Part shown: in pieces, positions 28,949 through 42,554 of the stretch | How the letters are laid out: each line of letters begins with the position of its first letter | Position numbering within the stretch: position 1 is the first letter of the stretch | Origin: Crotophaga sulcirostris | Lineage: Eukaryota; Chordata; Aves; Cuculiformes; Crotophagidae | Direction of reading: 5' to 3' | Assembly: GCA_013397455.1 (NCBI GenBank) | Contig: VYZB01000385.1 | Location: forward strand, 759,424 to 823,423 | Length of the DNA stretch: 64,000 bases | Notes under the pieces: model-generated | Told to the model about the DNA's origin: nothing | What the model saw: only the letters and a program-made list of their open reading frames with translations | Databases searched by the model: none | Made by a program: the position numbers and the translations under genes

Positions 28949-28958
28949 NNNNNNNNNN
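28949..28958. other. assembly gap (10 N)
   Basis: Ten N characters immediately follow a GGGGG run. Ten N is a typical placeholder for a gap of unknown or small size. The open frame that spans it (28851-29090) is not meaningful. Confidence 0.98.
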
Positions 28959-29721
28959 ATATACAGGGGAACATGTACAGTAATACATTATAATAGCCTG
29001 GTTACATTCATTACAGGGTTTAGTCAGCAAACAAGGACAGTTTTCTGCTCCACACACAGCCTTCCCTCAGTATTGGCCATGGGAACTTAAGAGATCATTG
29101 AATTTATTGTCCATTAGAGCCCACACCGAGAGGGTTCTAATTAGTTATGGAAACGCAAGTATCTAAGTTCTAGTATTCTCTTCTCCAGGCCACTGTACAA
29201 GAGAGTGAAATATTTTGAAGACAGCTCATTTGAAATTTATTCACAATAGTAACACAGACGAAAAGTACAGACAAGACTGTCAATGATACCTGGCTTATTA
29301 TCCCATGAAATTTGTACTTAGCCACTTCTAGAAGCACACCACTTATTTTGGTTACAAGTCACAATTCATCAGAATTACAAATTATTTCAAGACTCCCTGA
29401 AATTCTCCTCCCCCATCCTCATTTAACTGTAATTGTTTATACTGTGCACCACTAGTAGCTACATTCTCCTAAATTCTCCTCTATTTTTTCTTTAACAACA
29501 AAGGTATTTGCTAGCATCACACCAAGACAAGGCATGAATACTTATGAAAAGATTTATTATCTTAAATGGGTATGTTTATAGGTTCATTTGTTTTTGTCAA
29601 ACAAACAATTTGTACCATTCATTCTAATTCCTAACCTGGATGGCTCTGCTGACTCAGAGGCTTGCATTTGCAATGTCTTTCCAAGTGGTACTATGCTGAA
29701 AATATATCTGTCCTGCATCTC

Positions 29722-29740
29722 AAAAAAAAAAAAAAAAAAA
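29722..29740. repeat. poly(A) run
   Basis: Nineteen consecutive A. There is no recognisable retroposed sequence or target duplication around it, so I treat it as a simple repeat rather than a retrogene tail. Confidence 0.85.
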
Positions 29741-32700
29741 GCCCCAAAACAACCAACTCCCCAACTCATGGATCAGCCAAGAACAGTGCTTTAACTGAGA
29801 ATTACCAAGTAAATTCCTATCTCAGTAACACTGCAAAGATGCACTCAGCTACACATTAAATTCAGTAATGATCTGTGAATTTGAAACACACGAAGCCTGG
29901 CTTTGACAACAGGACTGTATTCAAACAAAATTAAAGATCTAATGACTCAGCAACTTAAATTTCCACAAGGTTTTGATTTCATTCACTCTATTTACATCAA
30001 CAGAAGAGAAAATCTCAGAAGCCGTAATACAGATTAGCATAGTCTCATGAAGTGCACAGCAGAGGGCAAATCAAGTCAATAGTGTACCTTCTAGTTCCCT
30101 TATTTTACTGAGCCATTTGGTTAATCAGAGGGTCAACAGCATTCTTGGTAAAATTTCCAGGATTAAGTATTTTGCACTGGGTGCACACGTGGGAACTGCC
30201 ATTGAGCAAGAAGCCCAACAATGCAGAAGCCAACACGTGGGCTGCATACAAGCACTTTACAGGTTGCACTGACAAACGCAGAGCTTTGATTGTGCTTTGG
30301 GACCAGGTCTATTCCCATACATCCAGCAGTCGTCTCATTGTGTGAAAAACCAGGTTTCTCCCTCCTCTTTGGGGGTAGCCCAGGGCAGGCAGCACTCACC
30401 AGGCATGCCGAGAGCACCTGCAGCCATCCTACAGTCCAGGCAGCAAAGAAAGTTAATTTACAGCTTCATTCAGCACCAGAGCTGGTAGAAAAGCAGAAGT
30501 GAGATGAAAGGGAAACACAAACTCAGATTTATTGCCATTTTTTAATTTTCTACCATGCTATCAGAGATGAAGTGCAAGTTCTTTAGGAAAATCCTCTGGT
30601 TAAAGACATTCCAGTCAGGGGAGCCAAGGCTGATGTGAAAATCACTAGCCAGGACAGTTTAGGACTTGTGAATGGCTCCAGCCCATAAATCTAATCTCTT
30701 GCTGTAATGTCAGCCCCAGCTGAGTAATAGTCATGCTTCAAGTACACTCCTAAAGTGTAGAGAATAGGAAGGAGAAAGTAGAAAGGAGAATAAAGCAGAA
30801 AAAAATCCTGGGATTTTTGTCCCAATCAAATAGCAGACCTGCTTTGAGCTGTGGAGCCTCTTCCCTCCTGTCTCCTTGATGGAATGGAGATCCAAATGCG
30901 GAGACTGGCTGAGTAAGCACCCAGCAACCTGTTGGTGCAAAATGGTCTGAAGATTGTATGCATCCAACAGACAGAGGTTACATACATCTAATCTCTTCAT
31001 TTTCAGTTCTGAAGTGGTCTATCCTGAACACTAATCAATGGAAAATAGAGGAAGCAATTATTTGTACGGGCCTTCTCATTTATCAAAGCAAGAAGCTATA
31101 GGTTCAGCACTCACAGGCAGACCACAGGGAGTTTTCAGCTTCTTCCAGCTACTAAACTTGTGATTAAATTTGTTCTGTGGCCACTCTTCTCACACAGCTG
31201 GGCATCCATCAATCACAGTCCCCACCCAGAAGTCCACTTCCCTCAGCTTATCTCCGAAGAGCAGTTATGCATGCGCAACATTAGCCACTTCTTGTAGACT
31301 GCATGCTGTTAGCAGGCTGTTTGAGAGACACAACCACTGTTTGAGCATTAATCACTCACTGCTCAGTCCCCCACCACTCCCATCCTGTCTGCGTAATTAA
31401 AAATCTGTTACCTTCTCTGAATTGGCTATCAACTGGCAGCTCTCTTACAACAGTGCTCAGCAGACACAGGTCTTTAACAGATGGCAAGACAATGACGCAG
31501 TTCAAAATCTAAATGTGATGCCACAAGACCAGACTGATGTATATCTGGTAACAACCAAAATGAAAAGCGTGACAACTGTGGGATCAATAAGGCACAGATG
31601 AAAAAACAAATTAAATGCATCTCATACAGTAAGGGAGCGGGTGTAATTTGTTGAACAGAAAGATAAAAATAACAAACTTACTTCTCTGGTTATGTTGCAG
31701 TAGCAGTAGAACCTCTTTATATGTTTCCTGTTTCCCTACTAATGATGCTGCAAAGCAATATTAACCAATAAAATACCTCTTTATACTAAACACCTAGGCA
31801 CTCAGAACTAAGAGATGTAGTACACAGATATCATTCAAGTAGTTACGCTGTACATACCATCAGCTGTTTCTTATAGAGGTAATGTACTGCAACTAAAAGT
31901 GAGGACTGAAACTGTCTTAAACATGCTCTGATTTTGCACCTTGCTGCTTTGTTAAAAGTGAAAGCATGTGTAAAAAGTAATTGGATCTTGTCTTCATCTA
32001 TCACTATCAATATTCAGAGAAGACAGGCTGAAACAAAGAGACTTCGGAATATCTGAAATCAACATAACACAAAAAATGCTCACAAAAAATGGATGTGAAA
32101 AAACAATGTCAAGAGTTTCTTCTTTTATTTATGAGTTTGTTAATGTTTAGCCAAAAGTGTTCAAAATACCAGCATCTCACAAACACTGTGCTTCCTTCAC
32201 ATCAGCCTACATGAAATTATGCCTTTGGTTCTTGAACTTTTTAATAAAAAATCAGTATAACACATGATGGACAAGTACCTAAACACAATGTGAAAGATTT
32301 CTACAAAAACACTAAAAATGCATCAAATATTTCAGCACTTAAACCCTGAATCAGCTCTCCCCTCTGTCTGGAATTAGAGGTAAAGAGCACCACAGCAATT
32401 ATTTCACATCTAGCTCTTGGGTCCTAGTTTTTTCTGCTGCTTTCTGTCACCCTCTGAGAGTGGCATTAAATCACCCAGATCATGCAACAACAGTAAGAAA
32501 GCTATGAGGTGGGATTTATTACCTATGCCTCCAATATGTGAGGTAACTGAGTAAGACAGCAAATGGAGAGATACAGACAAGTAGAGTAGAGTGTCCTTGC
32601 ACTGGGAGAAAGCCACATCATGATATTTTAGGTCATTTTTGTTCATTCACAAAGTTAATATGCTTCCGTGGAACAAAAAGTTCAGGTCAGGAATCACAGA

Positions 32701-33795
32701 CTTGGGTTTCACTTGAACACTTCTGATATGGAGCTTTAAAAATGCAGCTGAAGTATTGAGTGCGTGTTACTGTTTCCCCAGACAGGTTTATCATAACAGC
32801 ACCTACGGATTAAGAAAGGGTCAGACACTGCCATGCAAGAAGACAAAGGACGGGTACAGAGGGAGCTGCAGGGGAGGCTGTGAAGGACCATGGTGATGGC
32901 TGGAGCAAACAGCTGGAGGGCAGCAAGAAAGTACAAGAGAAACTTCCAATTTATTTAAAACTGTTGCTCTAGCTGTTACACAGCCTGCACAAAAGCTGCT
33001 GTGTCAGTCTCCCTTGAATAAGGGATGTCCTCAGATCCAGTTTGTTTCTTTCTAGCCCAAGGCACAACACATCCAAAACAGACTGGACATTATCCTTGCA
33101 AAATATTTAGCTTTAGTTTTACAGATAGAAAATAACAGCACCAAGGAACCCCTGTTGTACAGAAACTCTGCAGCTCTAGCACTCAAGACATCAAAGAGTG
33201 CTTTCTCCCCTCCCTATGGCTCAGCCTCCACACAAATCTACTGATTCCACCCAAGATTACTACTGATCTTCAGGAGCATGAAATAGTTTCTGAAAACTGA
33301 TGATGTCACTGAGGTACTGGGATTAACCAGGTCACTCAGATTTAGGCCCTTGCACTCTGACTTAGGTCCAAGCACTCTGAAGGATTTAGGTAAATTACAT
33401 TGCATCTTCCCTGATCTTCCTGCCCACACCTTGCTCTGTGCTCCCAGGTCACCTGGACACCCAGATTCCCTCCATTCCCTTCCCAGGAAAGCCAGCTTTC
33501 TCAAAAGGATCCCTCTAGAGTACTGTAAACTCAGTTACACTGTAGGAAAAGAAGTAATTGAAACAGACTCTGCACTGCACTCAAAAATCAATCCTTAATT
33601 ACAAATTGGCAACCTCATAAAGGTCAAAGACTGAGGTAGGTGAAATAGCCTCACCAAAAAGCCATGAAAATGGATTATAAATGATTAGAGGGGTTAAAAA
33701 AATGGTTGAGGTCAGTTTTTACAGAACTTCTTCCACTTGCCCATCGCATAAAATCTGGGGCAGCTGATGGAATAACTGTCTCAAGTTCATCAGGT

Positions 33796-33823
33796 ATTTT
33801 TTTTTTCTTCCCCCCCCCCCCCT
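33796..33823. repeat. T-run followed by C-run
   Basis: A run of T interrupted by one C passes directly into about twelve C. It is a low-complexity pyrimidine tract, and such sites are prone to length errors. Confidence 0.8.
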
Positions 33824-36800
33824 CAGAACTTTGCCATTTTGGAGCTTTTCACCCCTACATCCACCCACGCTTTCTCCAGAATGAAAAACTGTTCCGTAAA
33901 CTCTAAATCCATAGAACTAAAGCTTTTTCAGAGCATTATCCCCAGTGCATCATATAAAGGTGTTTTGCATCCTCTTCCCAGAAGAGGCTTTAGAATATTA
34001 CAGAGGAAAAACTACAGCAAAGAAATGCGCATCTGATAAAAAAAAGGAGTAGAGTTCTTTGTCAACTCCCAAATTCAACAAAGCACCTCAATATGTGCTT
34101 AACTTCAGAGAGGAAAAGGGACTTCAGTAGCAATTTCAAGTCTTTGCTGAATTGAGGTACTACACACAGAGATTTCTCCCTTTTCCCTTTCAGAACTTTA
34201 AGTGATTTTTCTGAAGTTACATTAGCATCATTAAATAATTACTCAGCAGAAAAGACTCAGATCACAAGACAAGCTGAAATAGCATCAGTGTGTTGAAGCT
34301 TTTGATAATGTTTACTTCTATTTCATTTTCAAAGTACATAGAATGCCAAATCCTGCTTGCTTTTCACATGCAATTAATCCCACCAAATCCTTTGGGACTA
34401 CTTCTGAAAGTAAAACGAGCAGGATTTAGTTTATAATCCAACACCAACAGGAAGGGAAAATATGATAGCGTTTTATCCCTAGCAAAGAACCCTGGCATTA
34501 AATCCTCATGAGTGAGTGAAGCGTCAGTGCACATTCTGCAGCTAATCTGGCAGCGGAGCAATTTCCTGTTTGTAATTTATATTTTTGCCCAAATGACTGT
34601 ATAGAGGCAGATGGTCACACCAAAGGAGGACAGTTCTGGAAAGAAATCTCCTTTCCTCAGGAATACTTCAGAAGATCAGTCTGGGGACTGCCAAAACAAG
34701 ATCTTTTGCCAGGCAGTCAAATCACAATGTACTGAAAAACTTCTTCAGGTTCTGACTTCTGCATCAAATTCTTACCAGCTAATAAATACAACGCTGGGGG
34801 AAGAAGAGCAAAAAGACATTTCCACGACTGGATAGTGCTTTGAATGCTAATGACTGGATGTTGAGACTCATTTCAAGTTTTTACCATCCAAGAAAGGAAA
34901 GCTTTTCTGACTGCATTTTCTGCATCCTTAGGAGTACACCCTAGGTTACTGATTATCTGGGATACCATCATTAAGTTTTCAAGAAAGATACTTGTTTCCT
35001 TCAGGCTGCAATGGCTCAAGCAGTTTAAGTTTCTAAAACACATACAAAACCGATTTCAGGCAAGGGGCTTATTTTCCCTCATAATTTTCCACTATTTTAT
35101 GACAACAATTAACAGGGCCTTCTTTGTTTAATTTTAAAGAGAAAACGAGAAGTTTTAAGAATTATCTCTGAAAATACACGATAGTATAGCAACCGATATA
35201 TTCTTTATTTGAATGCTGAATTAACCTTTCTCTGGAATTTCAAAATGCCAGAAAGACTTTGATCATCAACAACAACTTCAGCTGAAAAACCTTCAGGGTT
35301 GTCAAGTCGTAAGAGTGGTATTTGGACAGTGAATGAAATTAAGTGCTGCTGTGATCAACAAGCTAGAAAGTTGCCAGTTTTGACTTTGATTAACCTAAGT
35401 TTCAGAAGTAAAACTGGGTTTAGAAGAGTGGAAATGTGTCTCACCTTTTATCTGTCCGTTTCGCCGGCCTGCAGACTAAGACATCACTTCTTTAAGGCAT
35501 TCATACTTGGCTGAGATACATTCTTCATAAAATTGAGGACTATGGAAAAAAGTTTTAAATTATATTTTAAAACACTGGATTATATTTCATGCTAGAAATC
35601 ATAAAATCAGCAACCTTGGAATTACAAAATACAGGTGACTGTATCCTCAGCAAATAGTTTAGGAAAATTTCAGCTCTTTTTTCCTGTATCCCTAGTAATA
35701 ATAAATATAGATATTTCAATGCTAAATTTGGTAGCTTACTAGAATTACGCTGGTCTATTAATATTTCCAAATATTAATATATTTCTATCAACACAGAAAC
35801 TGGATAAATTCGTTATTAGTGGCCTACAGATTTTTACCCTGCCCAAGTACCTTTAGTTTGACCTAGGAATGCCTCCTGTGTTCACAGCTGTACAAGTAGA
35901 ACCCGATTTCTATATATCTGCTGTAGAAAGCCTTCGACAGTCAGCAAAAGCCATTTTCAGAGAGCCATGTCCTTCCCTTTTCAAAACAAATTAATCTACA
36001 TCAGCTGTGAAAAGTGAAGAATGCTTCCCATCACCTTTGTATGACAGCTTTCTGACAGCACCAGTGAAAAAATCTGGCACACAGTCTCCTCCCAAGTCAA
36101 CATCAGACATGGAGATAGATATCTATGGAGAAAAAGCACAAGTTCTTTACAAGCAGCATTACAATATTCCCCAGACATCCTTCGGGATCCTCTATATGAG
36201 ACATCTCAAGCAGTAGCAAGACCATACCCTAAAGAAATCTGGATTAGAGCATGCTTCGTGCATAGATTACTCTAAATCTATTCCTAGCTCAAGGATAAAT
36301 ATCTTTCTTTCTAAATATCACACATGAATTGGGATCACATTATGATATCTGTTATCTTCTATTTCAAAAGAAGGAATTTCCCCAGAGAAACTATTCACAA
36401 GCTGGGTAGAGCTAATCAAATTAACCTCGAATGACTTTCCATCTGTACCCAGGCACAACTAACTAACTAAACAGAGAAGGCAGGAGGAGCCCGGGGGGTG
36501 CAGCCTGGCTGGTTCTTTCTGACTTCCAAACCCACCATCAGTTGTTAAGCTTATTAGAAGAAAAAGCTGTATTCACAGCTGCATCTGAACACTGCTGGGT
36601 TCAGGTCTGCCACCCTTAGGAATCAAGCTAAACCTGTATGGCTTGTACTGCTCTCTGATGGAATTTTGTGCCAGGGAGTATGTAAAGCCTGAATACATGG
36701 GGATTTGAAGTGCAATCTGAATTTGTTCAGTGTTGGGAATGGCAGATAAACATTGTTGTATGAGAGAAAACCACTTGGTCTTTCCACCACTCACCTTACC

Positions 36801-37280
36801 CAGTACTGATTTTTAGAGTCAGTTTCTGCAGTGAGGCTGAAAGAATGAAAACTTTGGCAACACCTTGCACAAACAGAGATACTGTAACCAGTGTTAGCTT
36901 CAACACAAGTGATAATTTCTGACAGCTTTTTATTTTCTCAAGTATTAACGAATCTTTCAAATTCTCCACGCAGGAATAACATCAGTTAAAGGGGATTTCC
37001 AAAGCAATTTTCTTAACCAGCAAGTTTAGTGTGCAGTACAGCCTTACAGAAAACGGCTTATATAACTGTAAATAAGATTTTTTTTTTCAAACATGCAGAG
37101 ACCCCTGCCTTGATTCCAGGTAATAATAGTACTGTCTATCTGCAACTTGCCTTAGAAATAACTCATCTACCAACATTCAGGAGTCAGTTCCCTATACCGA
37201 AACAATGTCACTACTAAACCATGCAGCTTGCAGAGGTAGAGTTTATACCCCCCCTTTACTCAGTATGTACCTTAATTGTC

Positions 37281-37298
37281 ATATATATATATATATAT
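37281..37298. repeat. (AT)9 microsatellite
   Basis: A perfect dinucleotide repeat of nine units. Confidence 0.95.
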
Positions 37299-38263
37299 GA
37301 GTAAGATAAAATATTCTCTGAGTACTTTTTAAAGGTGAAGCAACAGCAGTTTAAGAAACAAGAGTGACTTTAGGAAACTAAATATAATATGAAAAACCTA
37401 AGCACGGGGATGAAAAAAAAATGAACAAGTAAAACCAAACAACCAAAACCAGCAAAGAATGTCTTCCAACTCAACAACCTCCACAAATTCTTATTTCTCT
37501 GTCTGTTCTTACCCAGTCTCAAGTAACGCTGCTTGTTCAAAACACTATGGCTATAAACAGGTCAGTTACAATTAGGAAAAAACTTCCTTGTATTTAGCAA
37601 ACACCACCAAAGACTAATTATTACTGACACCAACTAGAAAACCTACCTTAGGCATTTCTCTGCATAAGGCCTTTTTAAATTGAGTCCTAAAAATAGGCAG
37701 ACAGACAACAAGCAGACTTAAACAATTTTATCAGTGGTTGATTTATTTCAGCTTTCTGCTCTCCCTCGTTGCAGTTCAGTGCAACCCATAAATAAGTTAG
37801 GCTGCTGAAGGAGATTGAATTTTTGAGGCCAGAACAGTAATTGAGGAATTCAACAGCCTGGAGGTTGAAATATCATCTCCTGGGACATAAGCCTTTGGAC
37901 CTATTAGCAGCTGTCTATATTGCTTTTCCAGACATTGACACACATGACCACATCAACACATTGAACTGATTTATGCTTCTTTGTGTCACGAAAGGACCCA
38001 TCTCCAACATGTTCTGGACTCCATCATCCTGTTAGGAGCGTCTAAAGTCAGTTAGCTAAGTAAATTACAACATATGCCAATATTTCACTGGAAAGTAAAA
38101 GTTTCCAGTCACTGACAAGTTTCTCTCAAGAACTGTCTATCAATATTTAAAAGGCATCCAACCACATCTAATATTTAGGAGGTTAAAAGAAAAAGTTGAA
38201 CAAAGCTTTTAAGCTGTAAGCTTTTACGGTGTAGTTAGAAGGGAAAAACCTCTTATTTCCAAA

Positions 38264-38932
38264 ATGCAGTATCTAACACCTTTTTTTTCCCTCAGCTTGT
38301 TTGCAAAATTACCATTATCCACAGAATTTCCCAGATTTTTCCCTTGCCAAGTTCAAAAAAGTCAGATCTTTCACAGCTATGAGAAGGCCAAATTTCCTGG
38401 GAAGAAAATCAGCATCAGTTCAGCACAATTCGATTACACAGCAAGCAGTAATTTTTGCTTTTTTCACACAGTATTTGTCAGCACTTGCAAAGGAAAGGCT
38501 GAGAGGGAAAGCCTGAGAATGTTTTTGCGTTTTTTCTTAAAAACAAACAAGCAGAACAAAAAACCCCGCCATCACCCACCACTTCATTTTTTCAGTCATT
38601 CTCTCAGGATCAAAATTTTCGCTAGAAACCAAGGGACTCCACAGACAACCGAAGCAACAAGCAGTGGATTGCAAAACCAAGACGTGACCCAAGGCAAAAA
38701 GGACTACCTTCGGCTCTTGGTTGGTATAAAAACACGAGAATTACCTCAGCCCAAGCGCGGGCCTGCAGAGGCCACTCGCGCGCTCTGTGAGGCGCTGCAG
38801 CAGCTTCCGGGCAGCCACCAGGGGCTTTTTTACCTCAGGAAGGCGCCTCAGCCAGCGCCGCCGCCACATCGCGGCTCCTCCTCCTCTGGCAACAGAAACA
38901 CGTTCGATTCACGGCTTGATACAGGGAAATAA
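38264..38932 (+). other. 222-codon open frame of doubtful coding status
   Basis: One of the longest open frames in the window outside the RSL24D1 minisatellite. The predicted protein is rich in Phe, Ser, Lys and Pro and shows no domain, signal or repeat that I recognise. Its second half crosses a local CpG-rich patch, and the first half is ordinary AT-rich DNA with long T and A runs. There are no conserved splice partners. I consider it more likely an accidental frame over a regulatory or promoter-like patch than a gene. Comparison with other birds for conserved reading frame would settle it. Confidence 0.15.
38700..38900 (+). promoter_or_regulatory. isolated CpG-rich patch with TATA box (candidate promoter or enhancer)
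   Basis: A TATAAAAA box at 38725-38732 is followed 25 to 35 bp later by a GC-rich segment with clustered CpG (GCGCGGGC, CTCGCGCGC, CGCCGCCGCC). It also contains CCACCAGGGG at about 38816-38824, the left half of a CTCF-like core. The surrounding 10 kb is CpG-poor, so the patch stands out. It could be the promoter of an unannotated non-coding RNA on the plus strand, or an enhancer. No known gene starts here by synteny. Confidence 0.35.
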
Positions 38933-40016
38933 ATACTTCTTTGCCTCCCTCGTTAATTTAGCATCCCACAAAACCTAGAGCAAATGTTATTTCCAAGTGG
39001 CATCACTTGGCGTGGGGGCCATGGATTTCCCAAGCCTGCAGAAATGGCTTCCCACACAGCACCCCCAAGGCACAGGGTTCCAGGCAGTTATGACAAGAAT
39101 CACATTCCAAAAAAAGAGTAAAACTCGATAAAAGGGACTGCAGGCCTGCTCAAGGCTCTGCAGCATGAGGAGGTGAGGCAGACAAAACATCTGAACACAA
39201 AGTTAGCCTTCCTCTGGAAACAAAGCCACCTTTTAATTTGAAACCACTAAAGTGATGGATAAAAAGGAAAAGGGGAAATATGAGAAAAAATCAATTCATA
39301 AATCAGTATTAAAATCCAAATTTACACGTTTTGCACATTAGTCTGTGAAAAAAATAAAAACATACTTCTGGTTTTGTTATGTAAAAAAAGATGAAGGCAA
39401 CTAAAACAAAAAAAGCATTTCTTAAAAGCAGAGTATCACATTTGTTCTGACCAAGCACACCATACCTAGTTTTGAAGAAAGGCTCCCACTGGCATCACAC
39501 ACAAATACCAAAGAGCAAGTTTGTTGGATCTAGTAAACACCAAGCAAGACAGACTGTGTAGTGAAATTAAACACTACCAGTTATTCATAAATAAATTATT
39601 TTTCTGATTAAATATTGAATCACAGACACATCATCAGTCTTGTAAAAAACGCACCTACAGCACCTTGTGCTCCGCTCCAACTACACCTCAACAGAGACAG
39701 GATCAGTGATCTGGATGTATGACACTAAAATAGAGATCTCTAATGAATAAAGATACTCTGCTCATTAAATACTGACTTTCTGCTGAGGCGGAACTGATGG
39801 CAGGTGCTGCCTCCGCAAAGGGCTGGGCTCTGCTCAACCCCACGGGCAAGAGGTGGATGAGGACTCTCAGTTTGCACGTCCTCACACTCCTCCCCAAAAC
39901 CAGCAGCTGAGCTGGAGCAGTTCAAGCTGAAAGAGAAGTGCTTTTACTTCCTTGGGTCTGGCAGTAGTTCTCCGTGACCACCATACCACTGCTTAGTCGG
40001 CCATTTTCTCCAAATC
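38933..40016. other. gene-free stretch
   Basis: Nothing recognised except ordinary unique-looking sequence leading to the CR1 fragment at 40.0 kb. Confidence 0.5.
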
Positions 40017-40275
40017 CTGACAGGTCATAGGATGAGGGGAAACGGCCACCAGTGGTGTCAGGGAGGTTCAGGCAAGACATTAGGAAAAATTTCTTTACTG
40101 AAAGCGTATACACTGGAACAGGGTACCCGGGGACGTGGTTTACTCACCATCCCTGGAGGTATTTAAAAGACGGGTAGATGTGTTCCTCAGGGACATGGTT
40201 TAGCAAGGAGACAGGCACGGTTGGACTCGATGATCTCAAAGGTCTTTTCCAACCAGATGATCCTACGATTCCTCA
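40017..40275 (+). mobile_element. CR1 LINE, truncated 3' end
   Basis: Contains, in the order of a CR1 3' end, GGATGAGGGGAAACGGCCAC, then CAGGGAGGTTCAGGCAAGAC, ATTAGGAAAAATTTCTTTAC, CATCCCTGGAGGTATTTAAA and GGTTGGACTCGATGATCTCA, ending CCTACGATTCCT. It is on the plus strand and about 260 bp long. The internal sequence differs from the copies at 13.6 and 53.5 kb, so it is a different subfamily. No coding capacity remains. Confidence 0.93.
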
Positions 40276-42554
40276 AGAAATCCAAAAATCTGAAGGAATT
40301 TTCAGTCAGCTTTGTCTTAGTGGAAAACGTTCATCCTAAGCAAGCGAATAAAATAGCAGCTCTTCACTGAAACATCTCTGAACAAAAACATCCTTATTAG
40401 AAATTTGGTTTGACAGCCAGCCCCTAAAAAGAAAGAAAGAAAAAGACACCACTCCTCCACAGCTCAGAAGCTACTCAGGAAAATCTCTGCATGCAGTGGG
40501 TTATGTAGAGATGGGCAGGACAGAGGTTGACGAGCCTCACATGGTTCTACAGCTGCAGTCGTTATCTCTCATCATGTGCTACCTCAGCAGCATTTTGCTC
40601 CAGCTGACACAAATAAGAGGACACCACAGCAATCAAATTGAAGAAAAAAAAAAATCACGAGGGCACCTTCAGCAGGTGACACTGTAAGCATGCGACTTAT
40701 GATGAACTTTCAAACTCTACTACCTCCTAGACACTCCCAAGGTACACCCAGCAGGCTGCAAGTGTCTGCTTCTCAGGGAAACACCACGCCTGCACAATGG
40801 ACAACTTCAGTATTAACTTTCAAACAGCCCTTGCTTGTAACAATACTATTACACAGGGTATGATGAGGTACACAGGCTAAGCAACTCTGACAAGTGGCAG
40901 GACGTTTGGAATTTATGGTTGTAGTGTACTTCACAAATGGCTCTTCCCAGCTACTGCAAAATGACTGCTTCACTGACAGACCTTCAAAGGAGAGGGTTAA
41001 CAATCCCATAGAAAGACTTTTATACAGCACACAAGTTAATCATTACAGCTCATTTAAAGATATATGGACAGAAAAACTATAGATACTATGTAGTACAAAT
41101 TATTTAATGCTGAAAACTCATATGAAGTAAAAGATTATATATAAATACTGCATAACATCCCATGGGATTCATTCTCCTTTCTCTGCTTTGAACAGATTTA
41201 CTTTATTCTTTTTGGAGAAAATTAAAACTTGGCACGCATTGAACATCATGTCTTTAAAAAACTCAGTAAAAAAAAACCCAACAAAACCAAAAAACCAACC
41301 TGTAATAAGATTTTTAGATAAATCTTTATCCCACTTCACTGATTAGGGACATCAAACACTCTGGTGAAACAGGCCACACAAAGCCCACATTTCTGGAGCT
41401 GAAATACTGAGTTAACTTTTATAGCCACAAACACACACACACACAAATTAACATTCTGTGAAGCTCTCCCTTCACGATGTCCAAAGATTATACTGTAGCA
41501 TCTTAATGATTTCACCCCATTGACAAGTTTTCTGGCCAACTTACCACATGCTTTTGAGATATTAGTTATATTATGGTTTGCAGGGGAAATACTAATATTG
41601 TACATCTAAAATACTTATCAGCTATCACCTTATCAGCAAATTTTAAATTTCAGTATAATTTTGATTTCACGAAAATATGATGGAATTACATATTTTTATT
41701 ATTAAAATTCAGTTATTTTTCTTACTGAAATACAAAGTCCTCAAAATATAATTCATAAATCAAGAGATCATAAACTGAGCACAATACCTGTTTATTTCAC
41801 ACATTCCCCATTGCCCATTTTCACGTCTTCAAATATGACTGTTTTCTGAACTACATAATACACATGTAGATGCTAGGTATGAGGAAGTTTTCCAGTGCTT
41901 GATATAGCACATATTCAAGCTTGGAATAGAACTACAAATTACTGTGTTTCAGGATAACTAGCAGTGGCAAGTAAGTAAACATTATTTTAAATGCCTTTGA
42001 AAGGCTTATCTGATCACACTGCTATAAACTGCTGAGAGTTCAAAAAAGCAGAGTATTTATTTCAGTACTGATGACACACTGAATAAACTCCACCACAATA
42101 TGCAAAATATCTATGCTTGAACACGATCTTCTTTTCTAACAAAATATCCAAAGTGGTGAAAACAGTGAAAGTGCAATTTATTGAGCCTGTCAATCAGGCT
42201 GATTGTATGTCAGATTTTAAGTTCAGATGATCAGGAGGATGGCAGGTCCAACTTCAGACCAGATGCTATCACTGCTACTATTTTCCAAACAGCAGTAGGT
42301 CCTACATCAACGTTAGCTTTGCCAGGCTTAGGTGTCAACTGCAACGTAACCCTGGAGAAGCTGTACCAAAAAAAGGAGACAAAACAAACACTATATGCAT
42401 TCATAACAAACTGAACAATTTCCCCAATGACGATTGAAAATAACTCAATTGCACTGGGTTGATCAGTAACAATAAAACCGGCCCCATCTTCTAAGCATTA
42501 AGATAGATTTGTATCTGCTTTTATCACTACAAAAGAACAACAGACAAAATAAGA
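40276..42554. other. gene-free stretch downstream of RSL24D1
   Basis: No exon recognised. A CA/AC dinucleotide run of about eight units lies at 41430-41445. A second minus-strand AATAAA (42182-42177) could serve as a distal polyadenylation signal for RSL24D1. Confidence 0.5.
41430..41445. repeat. (AC)n microsatellite
   Basis: About eight perfect AC units. It is a short simple repeat. Confidence 0.85.

Larger units (their letters stand above)
28959..38263. other. gene-free stretch with simple repeats
   Basis: No exon or RNA gene recognised. It contains an A19 run at about 29722-29740, a T-then-C homopolymer pair at about 33796-33823 and a perfect (AT)9 run at 37281-37298. Confidence 0.55.

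Noticed and set aside
29660..29740. Possible retrogene ending in the A19 run
   Set aside because: No coding similarity upstream of the A-run, no polyadenylation signal at the right distance and no target-site duplication seen.
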